Assembly (NCBI GenBank): GCA_037501455.1
Contig: CM074860.1
Location: 52,648,501 to 52,712,500, forward strand
Length of the DNA stretch: 64,000 nucleotides
Reading direction: 5' to 3'
DNA from: Lantana camara
Taxonomy: Eukaryota; Streptophyta; Magnoliopsida; Lamiales; Verbenaceae
Shown: positions 12,664 to 22,029 of the stretch, in pieces
How the letters are laid out: each line of letters starts with the position of its first letter
Position numbering within the stretch: the first letter of the stretch is position 1
The notes under the pieces: model-generated
What the model was told of the DNA's origin: nothing
Seen by the model: only the letters and a program-made list of their open reading frames with translations
The model's database searches: none
Translations under genes and position numbers: made by a program

Positions 12664-13063
12664 GAGAGAGAATCCCATCTCTCGACACACAAGCGAAGGA
12701 ACCCCGTCCCTCGGCACACAAAAGAGAAGACCCCGTTCCTCAACTTACAAAAGAGAGAACCCCGTCTCTCAGGCACACAATTGAGAGAACCCCGTCTCTT
12801 AGCCTAGGTCTATCAGATTCCACATCTTCCAGACATTCTAGTTTGAGAAAATCCAGCATCTCTCAAACCCCTAAACCCAAGGGAATCCAACATCCCTCGA
12901 ATACCTAAGTACAAGAGAATCCAGTATCTCTCGTGCACAGAACTCAGAAAGACTCCAGCATCTTTCTGTCACGTAATATAGAGAGAATCCAGTATCTCTC
13001 TAACACACAAGTAGGAAGAATCAACATCCCCTAGCACAAAAATAGAGAGAAACAAATCTCTCT
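12664..13063 (-). repeat. Array of about 12 short hairpins (X)
   Basis: Units are spaced roughly 20-40 bp apart. Perfect stems on the plus strand include GTTTGAGA/TCTCAAAC (12841-12868), CAGAAAGA/TCTTTCTG (12945-12968), TAGAGAGA/TCTCTCTA (12979-13002) and AGAGAGA/TCTCTCT (13044-13063). Loops fall in two types, ACCCCGT near the purine tract and ATCCAGYA farther away. Arms differ between units but still pair. Matching arrays occur in Y and Z. Confidence 0.8.
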
Positions 13064-13555
13064 CACTGAAGCACATAGACAGAGTCAGAAATCACAACAA
13101 TTAACACGTAGCACAATTGACAACTATATCACGTAATAACAGGAAGTAGTCAAAATAAAGAATGCATATATGCTCATGCCATGAATGTTTTGTGTACCGT
13201 TCTGCGTGGTGCTCGAAATCTTGACCATAAAGTTGCGATGATGTCATAGAAGTTATTTAAGTTGTTGCTGTGGCAGCCCTGTAGGTAAAACAGTAAAGTT
13301 GGTGCATGAGAGTTAGATGTACAAATGAAATGCAGCACCTAAGTCACGTAAGTGCAACAATTAAATGTAATTGCAAGTACATTATAAAGTGTTACACAAT
13401 TATAGTCATAGTGCACACATAATCACATAACTCGGTACAATTCATGCTGAGGAAGAAAAATTTCAGGCCAAACGGATGCAATGTGCACATATTCCTATGC
13501 CGTACGACCTAGACTGACACGACACGACTCCAAAGCACCGGTTCTGAACCTGGTA

Positions 13556-13567
13556 GCTCTGATACCA
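13556..13567 (-). promoter_or_regulatory. X primer-binding site
   Basis: TGGTATCAGAGC on the minus strand, seven bases inside the 5' LTR that ends at 13575; complementary to initiator-Met tRNA. Confidence 0.88.
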
Positions 13568-13574
13568 CTCAAGA

Positions 13575-13671
13575 TGTAACACCCCAAGCGGTGGGGCATC
13601 ACACCCCCACGTTATGACCCGACATGTGTAAGAAATGGAGAGTCCGTAGACGCACCAAGTCACAGCGAACG
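13575..13671 (-). repeat. X 5' LTR, 3' end (cut by Z array)
   Basis: Begins TGTAACACCCC on the plus strand and aligns with the 3' ends of the Y and Z LTRs read in reverse. It ends in GAACG (13667-13671), which recurs at 52008-52012 where this LTR resumes. Confidence 0.85.
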
Positions 13672-14516
13672 TGTAACGCCCCGATTTTCATTTATTAATA
13701 TCGTATGTTTTAAAATAATTTTATAAATTATATTTTAAAATACTTTCATGAAAATTTTATGAATTAATTACTAAATTGTCCCTAGTTAGATATTTCTCAA
13801 ACTCTAGGGACTTAATTGTATAACATTTCAAGGACTTAATTGATGAATTCTCAAAACCTTATATCCTTCATTGCATAACTTCAATTCTTGGAGGGTTAAT
13901 TGGCAAAATTGGATATTTCACACATTTCAAAAAGGGATGTTACGTTATATGCATCTCCACGCTTCCCTTGCTCTCATTTTGATGAAAAATATCCCAACCA
14001 CATTTGCTTATTGATCTCCGTTCATACAAGAAAGAAAAGGGAAGAGATTTTCATACTTTCATCAAGAATTTCCAAGAAATATTACAAGAATTGGGAGTTG
14101 ATTATCATCTTCAGCCATTTTCTTCACTCCTTTCATTTCAAGGTTGGCTTTGCATGAATTCATGGTTCTTGATCATATTTGATTGAGCTAGGGTTAGAGA
14201 ATTATATGCTAGATGAATTAATTGGAATTGGAAGCATGATTATGTGATCATAGCATGAATTATGGCATGATTTCCTCATGAATTTATTGGAAATTTGAGC
14301 TTGGTTGATCAATAAGAGCATGGGCATGAAGCTTGGATTTCTTGATGATATTTCATGTTTTGAGTGTTTAAGTATTATTTTATCATCTTTTGAATATATG
14401 TGCATCATATTTCCAGAAAATCATAGCTTTGTTGATCAAACTTGGAAGATTTGATGCTTGGTTGTTGTTTCCCGTAGCCATGCTCTGTTCTTCTCTGTTT
14501 CTTTCCAGTTATAGAA

Positions 14517-14746
14517 CTGGGAACGACCGTTCCCAGCCTCAAGGTTTTGTGGGAACGGGCGTTCCCACCTTTTCAAATAAAATAGGCGGCCGAGACTGGG
14601 AACTACCGTTCCCCTTTTGGCCTACGTGCCGGAAGGGCCGTTCCCAGCTTCAGCGTGTTTTCAAAAAAGAAATCGTGGGCGCGTTTTGAAGGGCCATGGG
14701 AACGGCCCTTCCCATTTACAAAGGGAATCCGGAACGACCGTTCCCG
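14517..14746. repeat. Palindrome cluster GGGAACGRCCGTTCCC (Z LTR1)
   Basis: Boxes: CTGGGAACG/CGTTCCCAG (14517-14536), GTGGGAACG/CGTTCCCAC (14549-14568), 14598-14613, a single inverted half-copy near 14630, ATGGGAA/TTCCCAT near 14697, and GGAACG/CGTTCC (14731-14744). The outermost pairs covary. The cluster is repeated at 18816-19045, 35831-36060 and 50329-50556. In LTR3 the first box is a perfect 20-bp palindrome (35831-35850). Confidence 0.8.
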
Positions 14747-15035
14747 TGCGCCTGACAGAACAAAATATTCTGCATAAAATTACAATTTTAACCCCTCGAT
14801 CCGACGACTTTTTTGACCCCGATTTGCTATTATATGATCCAATATGTACTGAAACAAGGTGTTATCATGCCACATTGCATTTTCCTCGTCATCTCGTTGC
14901 ATTTCCGCCGTTCGTCATATTTGGTCCATTTTAGGTCATGTCTCACGTATACACGTCGTGTTTGCACAGATCCTCTTCTCGTGACGTGGAGCAGGGCCCG
15001 TAGGCCGTGTCTCGACTTGCATTTTGTCGGTAAAG

Positions 15036-15823
15036 GTGAGGTTTAATTATTAATTATCTAGAACCATATAACCTTTACGTGGATTTCAGCCAAATTACAT
15101 TTACCTATATCTTTATAATTGTTTTCCAAAAACAAGGGATTTAATAATTATCCGTGTATCGTGCTACAAGTCGTGTCCCTTGAGAGTAAATCGTGTTTCT
15201 TGAAACTAATCGTGTTCATGATAAGCAAGCCGTGTATCGTGTTATCGTGATTGCACCGTGATCGTGTTTGGCGAATTATCGTGTATCGTGTTTATGGGCC
15301 TGAGGATGAGTGTTTGAGCCAACCGGGAAAGCATAGGGCTGACGGGTAACTCACACACCTCTCTCACACCGTGGGGATGCCCCCTGAGTCCACCAGGAGC
15401 TTTGGTGGAGGAAGGAGTCCCGTACGTGGGAGTCATGCTCCCGACGTGCAACGTGTTATCGTGGGTGGTTTGGGCCTTAGAAACCCACCACCAATGGTGA
15501 AGGATGGATTTCATGTTATTGATCGTGTGCACTATAATGACTTGTATGATAACTTAATTAAAAGAGAAAGTATAATTATTGCTCACTGTCGAGGTTGGTT
15601 GGAGATCGTGCACGCCCCTCGCCAGGGCCACTGATAGATATTGTAAACCTGATTATCGTGTTAAACTTGATAGTTGTAATCTCGGGTGAGTTCCATGTTA
15701 TTTTCGCACTTGTATTATTTAATTACAAAACCTTACCCGAGATTATAACTTGCATGTTACTCGTGTTTATATATATTTATGCCCCTCACTCGGTCTTCAC
15801 AGACTGACGCCTCCACCTTTCAG
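15036..15823 (+). other. Candidate LTR intron, element Z
   Basis: Donor AAG|GTGAGG at 15036, branch-like CTGAC at about 15803-15807, a pyrimidine run and the acceptor CACCTTTCAG ending 15823; 788 nt. The GC-rich hairpin region (about 15290-15500) lies inside. All four Z LTRs have the same arrangement. No transcript evidence. Confidence 0.42.
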
Positions 15824-16202
15824 GTTTTGTTCGTGGCGTGCTAGGCGGGAGTCGTGTTGTGTCGTTCATCCAGCCGAGTCTAGTCTAGCATTACCTCTTA
15901 TGTATTAGCGTATTGGAGTATCATGTTAATAGTTTTGAGCACTTATATGTGAATGTTATTGGAAGAAGATAATGTATTGATATGATGAGACAATATTATT
16001 ATGCTTCCGCTTTTGAGTTTCATGTATTGGATCTACTTTTATTTGAGAGTCTAGTCCCGCCTAGCAAACTTGTTCTTTTAGTTGCAATGTCACCCGTTCG
16101 CTGTGAGCTGGATTCATGTATGGATTTTCCATTTCAAGGGTGGATCGGGCTCATAGTGCGGGGGTGTGACACCTCCACGTGTAAGGGGTGCTACATCTAA
16201 GG

Positions 16203-16214
16203 TGGTATCAGAGC
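16203..16214 (+). promoter_or_regulatory. Z primer-binding site, internal 1
   Basis: TGGTATCAGAGC, seven bases inside LTR1; complementary to initiator-Met tRNA. The 16215-16503 leader is AT-rich with GTCGTGTCGTG-type repeats and no other feature seen. Confidence 0.9.
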
Positions 16215-16611
16215 CCGGTTTCAAAACAGAGGTTCTCGTGTCGTGTCGTGTCAAAGTCTAGGTCGAACGGCATAGGATTAATTGGCAATTTGTGAGTCTT
16301 GCATCTTACTTGGAACAACTTGAACTTACTTGAACTAATTGAATTACTTGATAACTTGTGCCTTGCATTGATTTCTGCTATTAATTGTTAATTAATTGAT
16401 CTTGAACTATTTGAATTATGTGTTATACTTGCATCTTATGAACGCAATTATGTTCATTATCATCTCTTAATCCAACATGCATATCTAGTGTTTCAGTTAT
16501 AGGATGCTTTGAAATAAATCCCGTCGTGACCGTTCTCCTGGACATAGGAGACATCATCATGATCATTCTTGCCACGCCCCTTCACCCCCTCCTGCTCAAC
16601 CACAAGATTTC

Positions 16612-17583
16612 ATGAATGCAGTGGTCGGGTTAGTTGATCAGAGACTTCAAGAATGGGTTCCTCCAGCACCACCTGCGCCATTAGCACCACAGGTGAACCC
16701 TATCTCCGCTATACTGTGGGAATTTCAGAATCAACAACCTCCCAAGTTTTATAGGGGCGATGATATCCAGGCAGAGATGTGGCTCAAGGAAGTAGAGAGA
16801 ATTTGGAAGCTTATCCCGTGTGATACTCAGGAAAAAGCTCGTTGCACTCTTACCTTGATCCAGGGTGAGGCTTACTCATGGTGGGAGAGTACCCAAATTG
16901 TATTAGAGGCTGCCGGGGAAGCTATTACTTGGGAAGTATTCATTCGGAAATTCAAAATTAAGTTCATTCCACCAGCTTCTCGCACTCGCAGGTTGAGGGA
17001 ATTTACTGGGTTGAAGCAAGAAGACAAATCAGTTGGCGAGTACATCGCAGAGTTTGAAAGACTGTCTCGTTACGCTCCCAATATAGCGAACGATGACTTC
17101 CACAAGGCAACACAATTGTTGCTGGGACTTAGGCCGGATATCCAGGATGCCTTGAAAGCTGCTAACACAAGTACCTGGGCCAAGGCTACCACTAAAGCAT
17201 TGAAAGTCGAGGATTCGGATAATGCAAGGAGGTCGAGAGTATTTGAACCGGATCCAGCTTCTGAATCTCAACAGGACCCTGTTACAATGAAAAGGTCCAA
17301 TACTGCTTCCATCTTATCCTCCCAAGAAAGGTCGAAAAAGAAAAAGTCTCAAATTGATAGGTCAATTTCAAGGAAGGGTTCTGTTACGACATCACCATCA
17401 CAATCAGGGAAGCCACTCTGTACTTATTGTGGATGGGACACACATACCTATGATGGATGTAGAAAGGGCTTGCGGTTGTGTTTTCGTTGTAGAAGTTCTG
17501 AGCATCAAATAGATAGGTGTCCAAAACAGAAAGAACGGACCACCGGGGGTCAGAGCTCACTTAACAGGCAAGAACCACGGTGA
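16612..17583 (+). CDS. gag: Z gag, copy 1 (gag-only, nonautonomous)
   Basis: The open frame of 323 codons encodes a capsid-like Gag that would assemble particles and bind RNA. The original start was probably 16504, but codon 3 there is TGA where copy 3 has CGA, so 16612 is the first usable Met. Visible parts are QPPKFYRGDDIQ, EAYSWWEST, EYIAEFERLSRYAPNIA, then a basic Ser/Lys-rich linker. Two intact CX2CX4HX4C knuckles follow (CTYCGWDTHTYDGC and CFRCRSSEHQIDRC, about residues 265-303). The frame ends 20 residues later without protease or RT. It is clearly related to A Gag, whose knuckles have lost the last Cys. Confidence 0.85.
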   Translation: MNAVVGLVDQRLQEWVPPAPPAPLAPQVNPISAILWEFQNQQPPKFYRGDDIQAEMWLKEVERIWKLIPCDTQEKARCTLTLIQGEAYSWWESTQIVLEAAGEAITWEVFIRKFKIKFIPPASRTRRLREFTGLKQEDKSVGEYIAEFERLSRYAPNIANDDFHKATQLLLGLRPDIQDALKAANTSTWAKATTKALKVEDSDNARRSRVFEPDPASESQQDPVTMKRSNTASILSSQERSKKKKSQIDRSISRKGSVTTSPSQSGKPLCTYCGWDTHTYDGCRKGLRLCFRCRSSEHQIDRCPKQKERTTGGQSSLNRQEPR

Positions 17584-17970
17584 ACGGTACCTTCAAACAT
17601 GCATATCACGAGCATCATGGATTTTAGTATTAATATAATTTTGCTAGTAACAATGTGCTTCGATATAAAAGATAAATAAATGTGAATGGCGTGACTATAC
17701 TTGCTTCTTTTGTGATAAATGTTTCTATCATGGTTTTGGACTGCTACTTGGTGTATATTCGAGAGACGGGGTTCTCTCATTTCGTGCCGAGAGACGGGGC
17801 TCTCTCATAACTTGTTCGAGAGACGGGGCTCTCTCATCCCTTGCCGAGAAATGGGGTTTTCTCATCTCTTGTTTAAGAGAAGGGGTTCTCTTATGGCTTG
17901 TGCATCATTTTAAAACTTGACAGTGGTCCGGGGGACCAGGTCCTATTAAGGGGGGGGGGGGGGGGGGAGT
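17584..17970 (+). other. Z internal 1, 3' non-coding module with purine tract
   Basis: Right after gag comes the GAACGGTACCTTC box with CATGCAT, then an AT-rich stretch, the hairpin array (17761-17893) and a purine tract just before LTR2. The tract contains 18 consecutive G (17950-17967). Copies 2 and 3 have only about seven G at the same place (34971-34985, 49480-49493), so this run expanded or is a read error. Confidence 0.75.
17761..17893 (+). repeat. Hairpin array, 5 units (Z internal 1)
   Basis: Units at 17761-17778, 17789-17806, 17818-17835, 17846-17863 and 17874-17893, 28-29 bp apart. Units 1-3 have GAGAGA/TCTCTC, unit 4 is GAGAAA/TTTCTC and unit 5 TAAGAGA/TCTCTTA. The loop is CGGGGT with small changes. 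Stem changes are matched on both sides. Confidence 0.85.
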
Positions 17971-19936
17971 TGTAACGCCCCGATTTTCATTTATTAATAT
18001 CTTATGTTTTAAAATAATTTTATAAATTATATTTTAAAATACTTTCATGAAAATTTTATGAATTAATTACTAAATTGTCCCTAGTTAGATATTTCTTAAA
18101 CTCTAGGGACTTAATTGTATAACATTTCAAGGACTTAATTGATCAATTCTCAAAACCTTATATCCTTCATTGCATAACTTGAATTCTTGGAGGGTTAATT
18201 GGCAAAATTGGATATTTCACACATTTCAAAAAGGGATGTTACGTTATATGCATCTCCAGGCTTCCCTTGCTCTCATTTTGATGAAAAATATCCCAACCAC
18301 ATTTGCTTCTTGATCTCGGTTCATACAAGAAAGAAAAGGGACGAGATTTTCATACTTTCATCAAGAATTTCCAAGAAATATTGCAAGAATTGGGAGTTGA
18401 TCATCATCTTCATCCATTTTCTTCACTCCTTTCATTTCAAGGTTGGCTTTGCATGAATTCATGGTTCTTGATCATATTTGAATGAGCTAGGGTTAGAGAA
18501 TTATATGCTAGATGAATTAATTGGAATTGGAAGCATGATTATGTAATCATAGCATGAATTATGGCATGATTTCCTCATGAATTTATTGGAAATTTGAGCT
18601 TGGTTGATCAATAAGAGCATGGGCATGAAGCTTGGATTTCTTGATGATATTTCATGTTTTGAGTGTTTAAGTATTATTTTATCATCTTTTGAATATATGT
18701 GCATCATATTTCCAGAAAATCATAGCTTTGTTGATCAAACTTGGAAGATTTGATGCTTGGTTGTTGTTTCCCGTAGCCATGCTCTGTTCTTCTCTGTTTC
18801 TTTCCAGTTGCAGAACTGGGAACGACCGTTCCCAGCCTCAAGGCTTTGTGGAAACGGGCGTTCCCACCTTTTCAAATAAAATAGGCCACCGAGACTAGGA
18901 ACGGCCGTTCCCCTTTTGGCCTACATGCCGGAAGGGCCGTTCCCAGCTTCAGCGTGTTTTCAAATAAGAAATCGTGGGCGCGTTTTGAAGGGACATGGGA
19001 ATGTCCCTTCCCATTTACAAAGGGAATCCGGAACGGCCGTTCCCGTGCGTCTGACAGAACAAAATATTCTACATAAAATTACAGTTTTAGACCCTCGATC
19101 CGACGACTTCTTTGACCCCGATTTGCTATTATATGATCCAATATGTACTCAAACAAGGTGTTATCATGCCACATTGCATTTCCTCGTCATCTCGTTGTAT
19201 TTCCGCCATTCGTCATATTTGGTCTATTTTAGGTCATGTCTCACGTATACACGTCGTGTTTGCACAGATCCTCTTCTCGTGACGTGGAGCAGGGGCCGTA
19301 GGCCGTGTCTCGACTTGTATTTTGCGGTAAAGGTGAGGTTTAGTTATTATCTAGAACAATATAACCTTTACGTGGACTTCAGCCAAATTACATATACCTA
19401 TATCTTTATAATCGTTTTCCAAAAACAAGGGATTTAATAATTATCCGTGTATCGTGCTACAAGTCGTGTCCCTTGAGAGTAAATCGTGTTTCTTGAAACT
19501 AATCGTGTTCATGACAAGCAAGCCGTGCATCGTGTTATCGTGATTGCACCGTGATCGTGTTTGGCGAATTATCGTGTATCGTGTTTATGGGCCCGAGGGT
19601 GAGTGTTTGAGCCAACCGGGAAAGCATAGGGCTGACGGGTAACTCGCACACCTCTCTCACACCGTGGGGATGCCCCCTGAGTCCACCAGGAGGTTTGGTG
19701 GAGGAAGGAGTCCCGTACGTGGGAGTCATGCTCCCGACGTCCAACGTGTTATCTTGGGTGGTTTGGGCCTTGCAAACCCACCACCAATGGTGAAGGATGG
19801 ATTTCATGTTATTGATCGTGTGCACTATAATGACTTGTATCATAACTTAATTAAAAGAGAAAGTATAATTATTGTTCACTATCGAGGTTGGTTGGAGATC
19901 GTGCATGCCCCTCGCCAGGGCCACTGATAGATATTG
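17971..19936 (+). repeat. Z LTR2, 5' part (cut by W)
   Basis: Same as LTR1 from TGTAACGCCCC up to GATAGATATTG. The last five bases TATTG (19932-19936) recur at 32658-32662. Contains palindromes at 18816-19045. Confidence 0.92.
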
Positions 19937-20692
19937 TGTGACAGCCCGGTTCGGGATCGGATCAATAAAGGTAAGCTAAGGGCAACGTAAGGGCATTTAT
20001 AGAACTTCATCCGTATTTAAAACAATTTATATCATGCATCCCTACATGAAATGAGTGCTCATATGTGATATTAGGTGACCAAAAGGGGGAAAACTACCTT
20101 TAAACCCTAAGAGCACTATTTATTTCCGAACCAGCATTATACCGTTTTATTCTGGAGACCTTAAAGAAACTATACCTATCTTCTTAGAATATTTCAACTC
20201 TCTTTTCAATGCTTTGAGGTTTCGTTTATGTGTCCAGAGCAATTTAAGAATTTATTTTCAAATAAAAATTTCCGTCGGTAAGAAATATTTCCTTCGTTAG
20301 AATGATTTAGCCCTTGAGATCATCACCATAACGTTCCTCGATTTTTTCTACATTTTTGGAAAACCTTTTGGACCTTCATATCTTATCCTAGTATTTATTT
20401 CATAATTTAATTAATTTTCGAAATTCAAGAAAATCAAATCTTCCGAAGCTTATAACTTTTAAACCGTACGTCCGATTTTGACCCGTGAGTAACCGTTTCG
20501 AAGCTCATTTTATTTCCTAGCTCTTTGGCACTTTTCCAACATCAAAAATACGAAGGTGAAAGGTGGAATTACCAGAATACCCCTGCTGTGACAATTATGT
20601 AAAGAAGGAAACCTATTTTTGGAAATTTCACAAAATACCCCACCTTAAGCCCCTAAAATAAATATTATTTGCACTCTAGTCCTTCCCTACAA

Positions 20693-20701
20693 CTATAAAT
20701 A
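20693..20701 (+). promoter_or_regulatory. Candidate TATA box of W
   Basis: CTATAAATA about 0.76 kb into the LTR, followed within 30-60 bp by a pyrimidine-rich leader (CTCATTTCTCCCCCAC). The same sequence is in the 3' LTR at 30027-30035. A weak donor-like AAG|GTTAG follows at about 20766. Confidence 0.45.
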
Positions 20702-21195
20702 AGTGTGTTGGGGTCTCATTTCTCCCCCACACCAGCCATTCTCACGCCACACTCTCTCCCCCTAAGGTTAGTTTTCTTATTTTTTTTATTATGTTTTAAT
20801 TAGTTTAATTTATGTTTTATTTTATGTTTTAATTTATTTATTAATTATGCTAGGTTTAGGATTTAATTTATGTTTTATTTTATGCATGAATTATGTGATT
20901 TAATTTATGCTTTTAAATATTCATGAATTTATGAATTATATTCTTATAGTATAGTTTATTACGAAATGTGTTACTTAATTTAATTTTGTGACAAATTAAT
21001 TATGTGACAATTATGCTAGCATGTTATATGTTACATTTTAATTATTTTATGATCATACTTAGGTAATTTAATTTATTTCATGATTTAATTAAATGTTACA
21101 TGTTATTTAATGTTACATAATTAAGGTATAACCTATAGTTTTAAATGTTACATGTTTAATTAATTGTTACATATAATTATACTTGACCAATTGAT

Positions 21196-21528
21196 ATATG
21201 TTATGGTATACATGTATAATATACGTATACGTATTTGATTCCAATATGTATAAATACGTGTATACTTTCGTATAAATACTATGTGTATTTCCCTAATAAA
21301 TACGTATGTACTTTTGTATAAATACCGTATGTATTCTAGTATAAATACCGCATGTATTCTTGTATAAATACTGTATGTACCTTGTATAAATACTGTATAA
21401 ATACGGTAGGTATCCCCGTATAAATACCGTATACATACAGTATAAATAACGTATACATACTATATAAATACACGTATACATACAGTATAAGTACAGTATA
21501 CATACAGTATATATACCGTATACTTCAA
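21196..21528 (+). repeat. GTATAAATAC-type tract in W LTR
   Basis: About a dozen imperfect units built from GTATAAATAC and GTATACATAC, alternately spaced and partly palindromic. The 3' LTR carries the same tract at 30530-30860 with only a few changes. Confidence 0.75.
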
Positions 21529-21618
21529 TAGTGACCTTCGACCTTTGACCTTGACCTTTGACCCTTGACCTTTGACTTTGACTTTTGACTTTGACCTTGA
21601 CCAAGAATTTTGACTTTC
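21529..21618 (+). promoter_or_regulatory. W-box-like cluster (TTGAC) in W LTR
   Basis: About ten TTGAC cores, most continuing as TTGACC or TTGACT, are packed into 90 bp. TTGAC[C/T] is the known core bound by WRKY transcription factors. The duplicate is at 30863-30952 in the 3' LTR. Function is inferred only from the motif. Confidence 0.5.
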
Positions 21619-22029
21619 AACCTAATTGATCATTTCAAAGAGACGAATTCAACGGTCAAAGCCTTTTTCGAAAATTCTAAAAAACAAGGGATCAAAGTAG
21701 GTTTCAAAGTTCACATTAGGGTTGTTCTAAGACCCTAAGAACATACCCCTAAGCTTTTGACACGAACTTTCTCATGAGACTAATCGTTTGCCCGAATTCT
21801 TTCTTCGGGAAAGATTATTCCTGGTTTAAATGTGCCGCATTCTTTTCAATCTTATACTCCAATACTTGACTATCCGCACTCAATCATGCATCATTAATCA
21901 TGTGTGGGGCTTAGATCCTTAAGCTTATGGTAGTCTGTCACTTACAGGAGATAATACCGAGTTCTGGGATCCGCAGGGTACCGTGTGAACCCTGTCTTCT
22001 ACCAACTATCAACTTATCTAAATAAATAG

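Larger units (their letters stand above)
12342..13574 (-). other. X internal region, non-coding
   Basis: This 1,233-bp region lies between the LTRs and has no credible ORF. In element sense it holds the primer site (13556-13567), a short leader, a GAACGGTAC box followed by CATGG and CATATATGCAT-like sequence (about 13165-13205) that is also in Y and Z, the hairpin array (12664-13063), an unassigned stretch (12355-12660) and a purine tract AAGGAGGGGAGTT at 12342-12354. The size and lack of genes mark X as fully dependent on another element. Confidence 0.8.
13672..16195 (+). repeat. Z LTR1
   Basis: 2,524 bp from TGTAACGCCCC to GGGTGCTACA. It contains palindromes (14517-14746), a TCGTG-rich tract (about 15150-15300), intron-like signals (15036-15823) and hairpins near 15428-15492. 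Confidence 0.93.

Noticed and set aside
17761..17893. CRISPR-like regular repeats of 18 bp with about 11-bp spacing
   Set aside because: The units are self-complementary hairpins inside a plant retrotransposon, with very short spacers and no cas genes.
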